NCBI RefSeq assembly: GCF_000813745.1
Contig: NZ_JWLC01000021.1
Location: forward strand, 1-64,000
Length of the DNA stretch: 64,000 nucleotides
Direction: 5' to 3'
From: Leisingera sp. ANG-M1
GTDB lineage: Bacteria > Pseudomonadota > Alphaproteobacteria > Rhodobacterales > Rhodobacteraceae
The position numbers and the translations under genes are program-made. Shown one piece after another: positions 53,004-61,851 of the stretch. The notes under the pieces are model-generated. The model was not told the origin of the DNA and searched no databases. It was given only the letters and a program-made list of their open reading frames with translations. Position 1 is the first letter of the stretch. Each line of letters begins with the position of its first letter.

Positions 53004-54296
53004 TCACGCCAGATGGAGGGCTGCCGCCCGAACGCGGACCCCGCGCGCAATCGCCTCCGCCAGCGCCTCCGGAAAACCTGCCGGCAATCCGGCAAGCGTA
53101 CTCTCCAGAGCCGGCTCAAGCTGCGCCGCAATTTCCGACAATGCTTCCTCCGCCAGGGCCACGCCAAACCCTGCCGCCTTGGCCGCCTGCAAAAAGTGGC
53201 GCGGAACCACTTCGTTGACCCTGTAGTGACCATCAACCGCCATCGCCAGGCGCATGCGGTTTTGGCGGATCTGCCCATCGTCGACTGCCTTCTGCGCGCT
53301 CAGCACATCATAAAGCGGTGTCATCCGGAATCCGCCGGGGCGCAGGGCGACGCTGAAATTCTTGGCATGCCCGTCAGTCGCCCCCAGCAGCCAAAACAGC
53401 ACTTGGGAGCGAAAGAAAGCACGCTGATCGGCCTCAGGCGCATCGCTGGCCGCAAGCAAGCCGATGCTGTCCGTGATCCCCGGCCCGCCGTCCATTTGAT
53501 ACTTCCGGCTGGGCGGCACCGAAAGCGCCTGGCAGAAGTCCTCCTGAGGCAGGCGGATCAGCCGCCCGTCCTTGGTCCAGCGCCGGTCAAATCGCGTCAC
53601 CGCAAGGCTGCGCACATCCTCAAAATCAACGATTTCGGCTTCAGCCGCATCCATACCCATGGCGCGGCAGAAATTCATGCAGAAGAACTCATTCTCGACA
53701 CTGTCGGACAGATCAATTCCGGCAGGCAGAACGCCAAGCTGCGTCTTGAGGATATGGGTCGTAGGGGTCATGCCCGAAGGCCTGATCCATTCATTGTTAT
53801 AGCGCAGCAGCGCCGTTTTCTCCTGCGCGCCCGCAATGGAAATGCGGAAGCTGTCTTCTTCCTCCAGCCCCAGCGGCGCGCTCGCCAGATTGCGCAGCAT
53901 GCGGGCAATTTCAGCACTGGTCACGGGCTCGCCTTCCAGCGCACCGGTCCCGGGAACCTCACCCGGGACAAACTGCAGCGCGCCCACGCAGTCGCGCCCG
54001 ATCTTTTCCAGCATATGCCAGGCATCGGTGCCGCCGGCCCGAACCCGCGCCGCGGCGCGCTCGCGGATTGCCTGATTGTCCGGCAGAAGGTTTTCAAGAT
54101 AGGCGATGACAGGCCCGCCCTGATGCGCATCTTCACGCAAGGGCAGCGACAGCGATACCGGCATGGCGTGCTCCCACGCCAGCCAGTCAGGATCGTAGAC
54201 AAAACTGATCGCGCCAGAGCCGGCGAGGCGCAGCATCCCGACCAGCCGCCCGTTCAGCAGCACCTGCATCTGACCGCCGCGCGCCTGCCCCGCCAT
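53004..54296 (-). CDS. hipA: HipA-type serine/threonine kinase toxin
   Basis: 430 residues, the length of E. coli HipA. It has the HipA pattern: SIAGAQEKTALL (about 153-164, with S153 at the autophosphorylation-loop position), ATDGHAKNFS with catalytic D308, and the DFG-like MTPLYDVLSAQ with metal-binding D330. The E. coli enzyme phosphorylates glutamyl-tRNA synthetase and stops growth. It overlaps hipB by 1 nt (TGATG). All key residues look intact, so it should be active. Confidence 0.92.
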   Translation of the reverse strand: MAGQARGGQMQVLLNGRLVGMLRLAGSGAISFVYDPDWLAWEHAMPVSLSLPLREDAHQGGPVIAYLENLLPDNQAIRERAAARVRAGGTDAWHMLEKIGRDCVGALQFVPGEVPGTGALEGEPVTSAEIARMLRNLASAPLGLEEEDSFRISIAGAQEKTALLRYNNEWIRPSGMTPTTHILKTQLGVLPAGIDLSDSVENEFFCMNFCRAMGMDAAEAEIVDFEDVRSLAVTRFDRRWTKDGRLIRLPQEDFCQALSVPPSRKYQMDGGPGITDSIGLLAASDAPEADQRAFFRSQVLFWLLGATDGHAKNFSVALRPGGFRMTPLYDVLSAQKAVDDGQIRQNRMRLAMAVDGHYRVNEVVPRHFLQAAKAAGFGVALAEEALSEIAAQLEPALESTLAGLPAGFPEALAEAIARGVRVRAAALHLA

Positions 54297-54541
54297 CAGA
54301 AGATATCCTCGATATCCACCGATCCGCCGCGTTCAGCCAGCCGGAACTCCAGCCCCAGCGCAGCCATGACCGCCAGCACTGTGGCCAGCTTGGTTCCGGC
54401 ATCGCCGTTTTCCAGCGACGAGATCGTCGCCACCCGGAGATTGGTGCGCGCGCTGATATCGCTTTGCGTCCAGCCGCGTGCCTTGCGCACCCGCCGGACC
54501 GCTTCACCGAGTTGTTCAGCGGTTCTTGCTGAGAGGTCCAT
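54296..54541 (-). CDS. hipB: HipB-type antitoxin/repressor
   Basis: 81 residues from the ATG at 54541. An XRE helix-turn-helix spans about 8-65 (LGEAVRRVRKARGWTQSDISARTNLRVATISSLENG). The acidic C-terminus (VDIEDIF) is the usual unstructured tail of HipB that is degraded by proteases. It neutralises HipA and represses the operon through the three operators directly upstream. A longer ATG-started reading adds 28 residues that contain those operators and is not the gene. Confidence 0.9.
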   Translation of the reverse strand: MDLSARTAEQLGEAVRRVRKARGWTQSDISARTNLRVATISSLENGDAGTKLATVLAVMAALGLEFRLAERGGSVDIEDIF

Positions 54542-54554
54542 GACGGGGCTCCTT

Positions 54555-54626
54555 TTTACGCCGCAGCGTAACTCGGAGCAATTTACGCTGCAACGTAAAA
54601 ATGCAGAATTTACGCTACAGCGCAAA
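54555..54626. promoter_or_regulatory. Three phased palindromic HipB operators
   Basis: TTACGCCGCAGCGTAA (54556-54571), TTTACGCTGCAACGTAAA (54582-54599) and TTTACGCTACAGCGCAAA (54609-54626) share the dyad TTTACGCN4GCGTAAA-like consensus. Their centres are exactly 27 bp apart. The first is 14 nt from the hipB ATG. The set is the expected HipB cooperative-repression region. Confidence 0.85.
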
Positions 54627-54660
54627 CTACATACCCAGCCGCAACCGCACCCGCCCGGTC

Positions 54661-55482
54661 CTAACCCACAAAAGCCCGTTCCACGACAAAGGTATCAGGC
54701 TTGCTGTTGGCGCCTTCCGCCAGGCCAAAGCCTTCCAGCACCGTCTTGGTCTCCTGCAGCATTGCCATCGACCCGCAGATCATGCCGCGATCCGCGTCCG
54801 GGCTGATCACCGGCACGCCCAGATCCTCAAACAGCTTGCCCGACGTCATCAGATCGGTGATCCGCCCGCGCCGGCCATAGTCCTGCCGCGTCACCGTAGC
54901 ATAGCGGCGCAGCCGCCCTGCAGCGAATTCACCGACCAGCGGATCCTCCAGCACGCCCTTGACCAGCGCCTCGCCATAAGCCAGCTCCGCCACCTCGCGG
55001 CAGGTATGGGTCAGGATCACCTCGTCGAACTTCTCATAGGTCTCGGGATCCCGGATCAGCGAGGCAAAAGGGGCAATCCCGGTTCCGGTCGAGAACATGT
55101 ACAGCCGCTTGCCCGGCAGCAGCGCGTCATTGACCAGGGTTCCGGTCGGCTTCTTGCGCATCAGCACCGTGTCGCCGGGCTGGATCTTCTGCAGTTTGCC
55201 GGTCAGCGGCCCGTCCGGCACCTTGATCGAATAGAACTCGATCTCCTCGTCCCAGGAGGGGCTGGCAATGGAATAGGCCCGGTAGACCGGCTTTTCCGCA
55301 TTCGGCAGGCCGATCATCACAAACTCGCCCGAGCGGAACCGGAAGCTGCCGGGCCGGGTGATGCGGAATTTGAACAGCCGGTCCGTGTAATGTTCGACCG
55401 AGGTGACCGTCTGGGCAAACACCCCGGCCGGAATGGCAAACCCTGCGGGCGCCCCCTGCACGATAGGTTCAATATCTGACAT
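54661..55482 (-). CDS. fpr: Ferredoxin-NADP reductase
   Basis: 273 residues with the ferredoxin reductase fold: FAD-binding RAYSIASPSWDEEIEFYSIKVPDG (about 98-121), and an NADP domain with MFSTGTGIAPFASLIRD and a C-terminal VERAFVG; the aromatic-containing end is of the subclass found in proteobacterial Fpr. It lies 110 bp after the nicotinate-type operon and may be co-transcribed with it. Since the 6-hydroxynicotinate reductase of Eubacterium barkeri uses ferredoxin, an Fpr feeding electrons to it is attractive, though an independent role in redox stress is also possible. Confidence 0.92.
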   Translation of the reverse strand: MSDIEPIVQGAPAGFAIPAGVFAQTVTSVEHYTDRLFKFRITRPGSFRFRSGEFVMIGLPNAEKPVYRAYSIASPSWDEEIEFYSIKVPDGPLTGKLQKIQPGDTVLMRKKPTGTLVNDALLPGKRLYMFSTGTGIAPFASLIRDPETYEKFDEVILTHTCREVAELAYGEALVKGVLEDPLVGEFAAGRLRRYATVTRQDYGRRGRITDLMTSGKLFEDLGVPVISPDADRGMICGSMAMLQETKTVLEGFGLAEGANSKPDTFVVERAFVG

Positions 55483-55592
55483 GTTGTCCTCGCAATGTGG
55501 ATTTCAGACAGGCGCAGAGATCCGGCCCGGGGCCGCCTTGGGTCCCGGGGGTATCAGATGCGCAGCATTGTAAGGTCAGCCGCTGGGCAGAC

Positions 55593-56177
55593 TCAGCGTA
55601 GCCCGTCCTTGCCCTCGGCCTCTTCCGCGGTCAGCCCTCCGACACGCGGCAACGGGCGGCCGCTGTCAGTGAGGGCAATGGCCACCAGGATTTCATCTGC
55701 CCTGGGCGCATCGTTGAAGCGCACTTCAATACCGTCGAAATGCGAGCGCACATAGGCGGCATCCTTATGCCCCAGCGGCACATCCAGATCCTGGCCCATG
55801 CCCCCGCGCTTCTTCGACGACGGCACCAGCGCTGCGCCTTTTTCAACCGCCGCCCGCAGCGGCGCGCCCATCTTGGGGTGCAGCAGCGCTGCGGCATGCT
55901 CCAGCTCGCCGTTTTCGCCGACCATGGCCGCCTTGCCATAGCTCTCCGCTTGCTCCGGCCGGATGCCAAGGGCGGCCACCGCCTTCTGTCCCAACAGCCC
56001 GCCGAGCTCAGCACCGATTTCCATCAGCCCGGACAGATCTTCGACGTACGCGCCGGCGTGCGGATTGCGGATCACCGCAGCCGCCACTGCCTTGCGGGTG
56101 GGCGGCGAAATGTGCCGCCCGCCTTCGCTGTGGGTTTCCTCGACCCAGACACCGGTCTTCCTGATCTCCGCCTTCAT
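55593..56177 (-). CDS. DUF1185 (amino-acid synthesis domain) protein, copy 2
   Basis: 194 residues from the ATG at 56177, which overlaps the preceding stop by 4 nt. It is a paralogue of the neighbouring 193-residue protein, sharing the YVRSHFD and NDAPRADE(I/M)L blocks and the last GLR. The family (also called amino acid synthesis family protein) has no proven reaction. It sits in the nicotinate-type operon, so a heterocycle-intermediate function is likely. Confidence 0.82.
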   Translation of the reverse strand: MKAEIRKTGVWVEETHSEGGRHISPPTRKAVAAAVIRNPHAGAYVEDLSGLMEIGAELGGLLGQKAVAALGIRPEQAESYGKAAMVGENGELEHAAALLHPKMGAPLRAAVEKGAALVPSSKKRGGMGQDLDVPLGHKDAAYVRSHFDGIEVRFNDAPRADEILVAIALTDSGRPLPRVGGLTAEEAEGKDGLR

Positions 56178-56755
56178 CGCAAGCCGTCCTCTCCCTTGAT
56201 TTGCCAGGCCTCCAGCCCGCCCGAACGGGAATGGATGCGCGGCCCCGTTGTCATCACCAGCGCCAGCAGCATCTCGTCCGCCCGCGGGGCGTCGTTCAGC
56301 CCTACTTCCATCGAGTCGAAATGGCTGCGCACATAGGAGGCGTTCACATGGGTCACCGGCACGTCGATGCGGGTGCCCGGGCCGCCCACCTTCTTGGCCG
56401 AGGGCACAATAGCCTTGGAATTGCCGATCAGCTCCCGCATCGCATAGCCGCCGGGCGCGTGCCACAGGGCGCCATGCTCCAGCTCTCCCGCGCCGCCCAC
56501 CAGCGAGGCCTTGCCATAGCCCTCGATCCGGTCAGCTCCGCCCAGGGCGTCCACCAGTTTCCGGGCCATCTCCAGCCCCAACGGCTTCAAATCCTCCATG
56601 AAGCCTTTGATCTCCGGCTCATAGCGGCCGGCAAAGGGGTTTTTGACCACCGCATAGCAGGCGCCGCGCAAGAGCGGTGTCTCCGCCACCGGGCCGCCTT
56701 CGTGATAGATTTCCTCGACGGCCAGGAGCATTTTCCTGACTTTCACTTCAGGCAT
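56174..56755 (-). CDS. DUF1185 (amino-acid synthesis domain) protein, copy 1
   Basis: 193 residues. Its core, SYVRSHFDSMEVGLNDAPRADEMLLALVM (about 138-166), is nearly repeated in the next protein, so the two look like products of tandem duplication and may form a heteromer. It overlaps UPF0280 by 8 nt at its start and the second copy by 4 nt at its stop. Function is not established for the family. Confidence 0.82.
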   Translation of the reverse strand: MPEVKVRKMLLAVEEIYHEGGPVAETPLLRGACYAVVKNPFAGRYEPEIKGFMEDLKPLGLEMARKLVDALGGADRIEGYGKASLVGGAGELEHGALWHAPGGYAMRELIGNSKAIVPSAKKVGGPGTRIDVPVTHVNASYVRSHFDSMEVGLNDAPRADEMLLALVMTTGPRIHSRSGGLEAWQIKGEDGLR

Positions 56756-57623
56756 GGTGAAGCTCCTTTCTGTTGGATATCTGCGGCACCGCCTGCCCCA
56801 GGGCGGCCTGCGCCCCGCGCAGGAACAGCGCCGCGCCCTTGATCAAACCGCGCTTCAGCATTGATTGCGCAACCGCCTGGCCCGCCGAAATGGCGCGGCG
56901 GCAGTCTTCGGGCGCCAGCAGCGGCACATGGGTCACCACCAGACGCGCGCCCAGATCGCTGTCGGGGCTGAGTTCGCAAGCAGGCCGGCGTTGCACGCCC
57001 GGGTGGCCAGGCAGGTCCACCGCATTGGCAATCAGCGTCGCCGCAGCATCCGCCGCTGCCGCAGAGTGCGCCAGAACGGTCACGCTGTCGGCAATGCCCA
57101 GCGAGAAACTGCGCCCGCCTGCACCGCTGGTGGCAATGCCGCCGATGCCGTCGCCCGCGCACACCCGGATCCGGCCCAGGTCCGCGCCGGCCTGTTCCGC
57201 CATGGCGACAGAGAACACTTCGCCGGCCGCTAAAAACAGCGCAATATCGCCGCCGTTGTTGACATAGGCCCGTTGCAGTGGAACGGCGCGGCACATCGCT
57301 GCCAGCACCGCATCAGCCACCGCTCCGGCCACCGCAATCATCGGGGTCGCAAACCCGGCGGCATGGGGAAGGGCCGCCGCCGCCATCCGCCGGGCCACCG
57401 GGTCCTGCAGCTCAGGCGCCTCGGCCTGCAGCGGACTGCGCAGCACCGGCAATTCGGCCACCAGCCCAGGCAGGATGGTCTCAAACCGCTCAACCGCCGC
57501 AGCAAAAGCCGCCTGCCGCGCCGGCGCATCGGCGCCTTCCGCGCCGATGATCAGGTCAATCGGCCCGTGCTGCAGATGCAGCCGCGCGCCGCCGTCCAGA
57601 TATGCCGCTGCCGGACCCTGCAC
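56748..57623 (-). CDS. UPF0280 family protein
   Basis: 291 residues matching UPF0280, whose fold is related to ApbE flavin transferase. GGDIALFL (about 122-129), with its acidic and glycine residues, and GIATSGAGGRSFSLGIADSVTVLA (about 160-183) correspond to family core strands. It is encoded 3 nt after 6-hydroxynicotinate reductase. In view of the ApbE relationship, a role in flavin attachment or maturation of that reductase is an attractive guess, not an established activity. Confidence 0.85.
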   Translation of the reverse strand: MQGPAAAYLDGGARLHLQHGPIDLIIGAEGADAPARQAAFAAAVERFETILPGLVAELPVLRSPLQAEAPELQDPVARRMAAAALPHAAGFATPMIAVAGAVADAVLAAMCRAVPLQRAYVNNGGDIALFLAAGEVFSVAMAEQAGADLGRIRVCAGDGIGGIATSGAGGRSFSLGIADSVTVLAHSAAAADAAATLIANAVDLPGHPGVQRRPACELSPDSDLGARLVVTHVPLLAPEDCRRAISAGQAVAQSMLKRGLIKGAALFLRGAQAALGQAVPQISNRKELHHA

Positions 57624-57626
57624 CGC

Positions 57627-59117
57627 TCAGCTCCCGGGTTTCCAGCGGTAGTTGCGCCGCGCAACCGGGTCGGCATCCGGGTCAATCTGCCCGACCCGCC
57701 GCACATCTTCGGTGATCACCTCATCAACCAGCCGGATGCTGTCCGTATGCCCGCCAAGCGCCTCGTAGTCCGTGCGCCGCATGGTGAACTCGATCGGCGC
57801 CACCAGCGCCGGCGTCGGCACATAGCCAAAGGAGTTCGACGGCATATCCAGCACATCCGCCATCACGGTGATGCCGCCGCCGGGCCAGACATAGGCGTTG
57901 GCACCGCCGCAGGACACATGGGTCAGCGAGTCCTTCACCGAGTTGGTGAGTTTCACCGGATTCTCGGTCACCCCTGCCCGCAGCGATCCCCCCGCCCCGC
58001 CCATGAACAGAACCGAACAGACCGAAGGCTCGCAATTCTCGGTGATCCTGTCCACCGAGACCTGCAGGTCTGCAGGCAGCTCAGCCGGCTGCGGCTCAAG
58101 GTTTTCGTCCAGTTCGAAGTAGGCGTGCTGTTCTCCCGTGGTGGAAACCATCAGCAACCGCAGCCCCTGCCAGGCCACCTTTGCATCGGCTGGCTTCAGA
58201 ATGGTCAGCGGGTCGTCGATATCGGTGCCGCCCCAGCCAGTGCCAGGCTCCGCCACCTGGAAGTAGCGCCCGGGAGTCGAGCGGCGGCCCTTGATCTTGA
58301 TCCCCGTGGGCGGCACGTTCAGCAGCTTGCCGGCCTGATGCTCGGACAGCACCCCGGTGATATGGTCATCCACCACGATCACCTCGTCGACATGCTGCGC
58401 CCATTGCGAGGCAAACATGCCGATGGTGGCCGAGCCGCAGCCAACCCGCATCCGCTGTTCCGTGACCCCGTTCACGATGGGCGCGGCGCCGGCCTGCACC
58501 ACCACCGTGGCGCCGTCGTCGATGGTCAGCTCCACCGCCTCGCAATTGCACAGTTTCAGCAGCGCATCGCAGGTGACGCGGCCTTCCTTCTTGGTGCCGC
58601 CGGTCAGATGCTCGACCCCGCCCAGCGACAGCATCTTGGAGCCGTATTCGCTGGTCATCACATGGCCTACCGGTTCGCCCTGGCAGCGCACGACAGCACG
58701 CTCGTGGCCCAGGAAGCGGTCGGTGTCGATCTTCACCTTCACCCCGCAATAGCTGAAGATCCCTTCGGTCACGACGGTGACCATATCGGCGTCTGCCACT
58801 TTCTGGCTGACGATGAAGGGCGCGGGTTTGTAGTCGGGATAGGTGGTGCCGGCCCCGACCGCAGTGACAAACGGGCGCCTGCCCTGCAGGATATCCCCGT
58901 CCCAGTCGCTGCCATCGGTGCCCTTCAGGAACGGCACTGCCTGGGTGCCGCTTTCGGCCGCGTTTTCGATGATGGTCAGCGGATCCAGCCGCACCAGCTC
59001 ACCGCCGTGGTTGGCATAGCGGTCGCAGGCGCCGGAGCGGCCCTCGGCGATAAAGCACAGCACCGGGCAGGCATCGCAGCGGATCTTTTCGGGTTGCGGG
59101 CGCGGGCTGTCAGCCAT
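57627..59117 (-). CDS. hnr: 6-hydroxynicotinate reductase
   Basis: 496 residues, close in length and pattern to the 6-hydroxynicotinate reductase of Eubacterium barkeri nicotinate fermentation, which reduces 6-hydroxynicotinate to 1,4,5,6-tetrahydro-6-oxonicotinate. An N-terminal cysteine cluster, C14, C17, C21 and C31 (CDACPVLC), should bind an iron-sulfur centre. The rest is a flavoprotein-like domain with EYGSKMLSLGGVEHLTGG and KIKGRRSTPGRYF. The start overlaps the molybdenum-hydroxylase stop by 8 nt. The symbol is taken from the anaerobe; the substrate here is inferred. Confidence 0.85.
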   Translation of the reverse strand: MADSPRPQPEKIRCDACPVLCFIAEGRSGACDRYANHGGELVRLDPLTIIENAAESGTQAVPFLKGTDGSDWDGDILQGRRPFVTAVGAGTTYPDYKPAPFIVSQKVADADMVTVVTEGIFSYCGVKVKIDTDRFLGHERAVVRCQGEPVGHVMTSEYGSKMLSLGGVEHLTGGTKKEGRVTCDALLKLCNCEAVELTIDDGATVVVQAGAAPIVNGVTEQRMRVGCGSATIGMFASQWAQHVDEVIVVDDHITGVLSEHQAGKLLNVPPTGIKIKGRRSTPGRYFQVAEPGTGWGGTDIDDPLTILKPADAKVAWQGLRLLMVSTTGEQHAYFELDENLEPQPAELPADLQVSVDRITENCEPSVCSVLFMGGAGGSLRAGVTENPVKLTNSVKDSLTHVSCGGANAYVWPGGGITVMADVLDMPSNSFGYVPTPALVAPIEFTMRRTDYEALGGHTDSIRLVDEVITEDVRRVGQIDPDADPVARRNYRWKPGS

Positions 59118-61851
59118 TTGTCTTGTCCTTGATTGCCTGGCGCAGGCGCGAGGGCGTCACCGGAACGCGCCGCATCCGCACGCCTGCTGCCTGGGTGATT
59201 GCATTCAGCAGCGCCGGCGCAGTGGGGATCAGCACATGCTCTCCCAGCCCCTTGGCGCCATAGGGGCCATGGGCGTCCGGCACTTCGATAATCAGCGTCT
59301 CGACCGGAGGCACATCGCCGATGGTCGGGATCAGATAATCATGCAGATTCTCGGTGCGCCCCGGCAGGTATTCCTCCATCAGCGCCATGCCCAGCCCCTG
59401 GGCAATGCCGCCCTGCACCTGGCCCTCGACCAGCATCGGGTTGACCGCCTTGCCGACATCATGCGCGGCCACGAAGTGCAGCGGCGTCACGGTGCCAAGC
59501 GCCATATCCACTTCCACCACCGCCAGCTGCGCCGCATAGCCGAACTGCGCATATGGCTCGCCCTGGCCGTTCTCATCCAGCGGCTTGGTCGGCGGGTCAT
59601 AGGTCTCTTCAGCGGCAAAGACATAGCCGTCGCCATCCGCCGGCAGGCTGCCCAGTTCAATCACGTGGTCAGAGGCGCCATCCGCGATGGTAATGGCACC
59701 GCCGCCAAATCCCAGCACAGCCGCCTCCGAGGCATTGGCGTGGCGCAGGATCTGCGCCCGCAGCGCCTCTCCGCTCAGCCGTGCCGCATTGCCCGACACA
59801 AAGGTCTGGCGCGAGGCTGAGGTCTTGCCTGCATCCGGCGTGATATCGGTGTCGCCGCCCAGCAGCTGCAAATCAGCTGCAGAAATCCCCAGCGCGCTGG
59901 CAAAGAGCTGCGCAATCGCCGTATTGGCGCCCTGGCCGATATCCGCAGCCCCCTGATGCAGCACCACGGTGCCGTCGGCGCGGACGCCCGCCTTGATCGT
60001 TGACGGGTTCGGCAGCGAGGTGTTGCCGCAGCCGTACCAGCCCGCCGCCACCCCCACGCCGCGGCGCAAAGGACCGTCAGCCCTGGCATTGAAAGCCTCA
60101 GCCTTAGCACGTTCTTCTGCCCAGGACGGACGCAATGCTTCCAGGCAGGCGCGGGCGCCGACGCCCTGGTCAAACACCTGGCCGCAAACGGTAGGCTCGC
60201 CATCGCGCAACGCATTCAGGATGCGGAACTCCAGCGGGTCGATGCCCAGCTTTTCCGCCAGCTCGTCAAACAGCTGCTCCTGGGCAATCGCCGACTGCGG
60301 CACACCGAAGCCGCGGAAAGCGCCCGCAGGCGGGCAATGCGTATGGATGCCCATAGCCTCGGCGCGGTAATCGCCTATTCTGTATGGACCCGAGGCATGC
60401 ACCGGCACCCGGTTCGCCACCGTCGGCCCCCACGAGGCATAGGCGCCGGTATTGAATTCGCCTTGGAAGTCGAACCCGGAAATCCGCCCATCGCTGGCAG
60501 CGCCGATCTTCAGCCGGATCTCCGCTGGGTGCCGTTTAGTGGTCGACTGCATCGACTCCGCGCGGCTGTAGGCAATGCGGGCCGGACGCCCGGTCTTGAG
60601 CGCCGCCAGCGCCGCATAGGGCTGCACCGAGATATCCAGCTTGGACCCAAATCCGCCGCCCACCCCGGTGGGCACGATGCGGATATCCTTGCGGTCCTTG
60701 CCAAGGATGATCTCCATCGCCTCCAGATCCATCACCGGCGCCTGGGTGCAGGCGTGGACCTCAACCCGGCCCTTCACGATTTCCGCAAAGCCCGCCTCAG
60801 GCTCGATATAGGCGTGTTCGACAAATCCGGTTGAGAAACGCCCCTCCACAACTGCATCCGCCTGCGCGAACCCCGCCTGCGGATCGCCGCAGGCCACAAA
60901 GCCCCGGCACATCACATTGTGTTCGCGGCCCGCATGCAGCTGCGGTGCCTCAGCAGCCTGTGCGGCGGCAACATCGGCCACACTCTCCAACTCCTGCCAA
61001 GCGACAGGGAAATCCTCCGGACGGAAGGCGGCAATCGCGTCTGGTGTGCCCACCACCGCTGCAACCGCCTCGCCGCGGAACCGGGCGGTGCCTTCGGCAA
61101 ACACCGGCTGGTCGGCAAAGTCCGGGATCACCCCGAACCGGTTCTCCCCCGGCACGTCCTCTGCGGTCAAAACCGCCTCGATCCCCTCGGCACACGCGCA
61201 CCAGCCCTCCAGATCGCCAAACGCAAACCGTGCATGGGCAAAAGGCGAGCGGATCACCCTGACCTCCAGCGTGCCGGGCGGTGCCACGTCATCGCCAAAC
61301 AGCTCGGTTCCGCGCAGCTTGGCCGCCCCATCCAGCCGCCGGATTGCATCCCCGGCCAGCCCGCTGCCATGCAGGCCGGCAGGCGCATCCATCACCGCAT
61401 CCAATATCTTGCGGTAACCGGTGCAGCGGCATAGCACGCCGCCAAGCGCCTCCTTGATCTCGTCCTCTCCCGGGCTGGCGTTCTGCCGCAGCAAGGACAC
61501 CGCCGAGACCATCATTCCCGGCGTGCAAATCCCGCATTGCGCGGCGCCATGATCCTGAAACCGCTCCGCCAGCGCCTGCGCCACGCCATCGGTTGCCATC
61601 AGGCCCGCCAAAGTCTCCACCTGCTGCCCTTCGGCCTGCTGCGCCGCCATCAGGCAGGCGCACACCGTCTCGCCATTGACCAGCACCGTGCAAGAACCGC
61701 AATCGCCGGCGTTGCAGCCGGTCTTCACATCCCGCGCGCCCAGCCGTTCGCGCAGCATCTCCGACAGCCGCTCCCCCAGCCGCGGCACCGCCCGCACCGC
61801 CTGGCCGTTCAAGGTAAAGGCCACTGCCGGATTTACCGCCTGATCCTTCAT
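59110..61851 (-). CDS. Molybdenum hydroxylase: fused [2Fe-2S] and molybdopterin subunit (nicotinate dehydrogenase-like)
   Basis: 913 residues from the ATG at 61851. The N-terminal about 160 residues are a xanthine dehydrogenase-type two-cluster [2Fe-2S] domain: CNAGDCGSCTVLVNGETVCACL (about 43-64) and CGICTPGMMVSA ... CRCTGYRKI (about 103-150). The rest is the large molybdopterin domain, with GVGGGFGSKLD (about 420) and PPAGAFRGFGVPQ (about 510) near the cofactor and KGLGEHVLIPTAPALLNAI near the end, where the Glu is the catalytic base position. In other organisms these parts are usually separate genes. It should hydroxylate nicotinate at C6 together with the FAD subunit. Confidence 0.9.
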   Translation of the reverse strand: MKDQAVNPAVAFTLNGQAVRAVPRLGERLSEMLRERLGARDVKTGCNAGDCGSCTVLVNGETVCACLMAAQQAEGQQVETLAGLMATDGVAQALAERFQDHGAAQCGICTPGMMVSAVSLLRQNASPGEDEIKEALGGVLCRCTGYRKILDAVMDAPAGLHGSGLAGDAIRRLDGAAKLRGTELFGDDVAPPGTLEVRVIRSPFAHARFAFGDLEGWCACAEGIEAVLTAEDVPGENRFGVIPDFADQPVFAEGTARFRGEAVAAVVGTPDAIAAFRPEDFPVAWQELESVADVAAAQAAEAPQLHAGREHNVMCRGFVACGDPQAGFAQADAVVEGRFSTGFVEHAYIEPEAGFAEIVKGRVEVHACTQAPVMDLEAMEIILGKDRKDIRIVPTGVGGGFGSKLDISVQPYAALAALKTGRPARIAYSRAESMQSTTKRHPAEIRLKIGAASDGRISGFDFQGEFNTGAYASWGPTVANRVPVHASGPYRIGDYRAEAMGIHTHCPPAGAFRGFGVPQSAIAQEQLFDELAEKLGIDPLEFRILNALRDGEPTVCGQVFDQGVGARACLEALRPSWAEERAKAEAFNARADGPLRRGVGVAAGWYGCGNTSLPNPSTIKAGVRADGTVVLHQGAADIGQGANTAIAQLFASALGISAADLQLLGGDTDITPDAGKTSASRQTFVSGNAARLSGEALRAQILRHANASEAAVLGFGGGAITIADGASDHVIELGSLPADGDGYVFAAEETYDPPTKPLDENGQGEPYAQFGYAAQLAVVEVDMALGTVTPLHFVAAHDVGKAVNPMLVEGQVQGGIAQGLGMALMEEYLPGRTENLHDYLIPTIGDVPPVETLIIEVPDAHGPYGAKGLGEHVLIPTAPALLNAITQAAGVRMRRVPVTPSRLRQAIKDKTNG

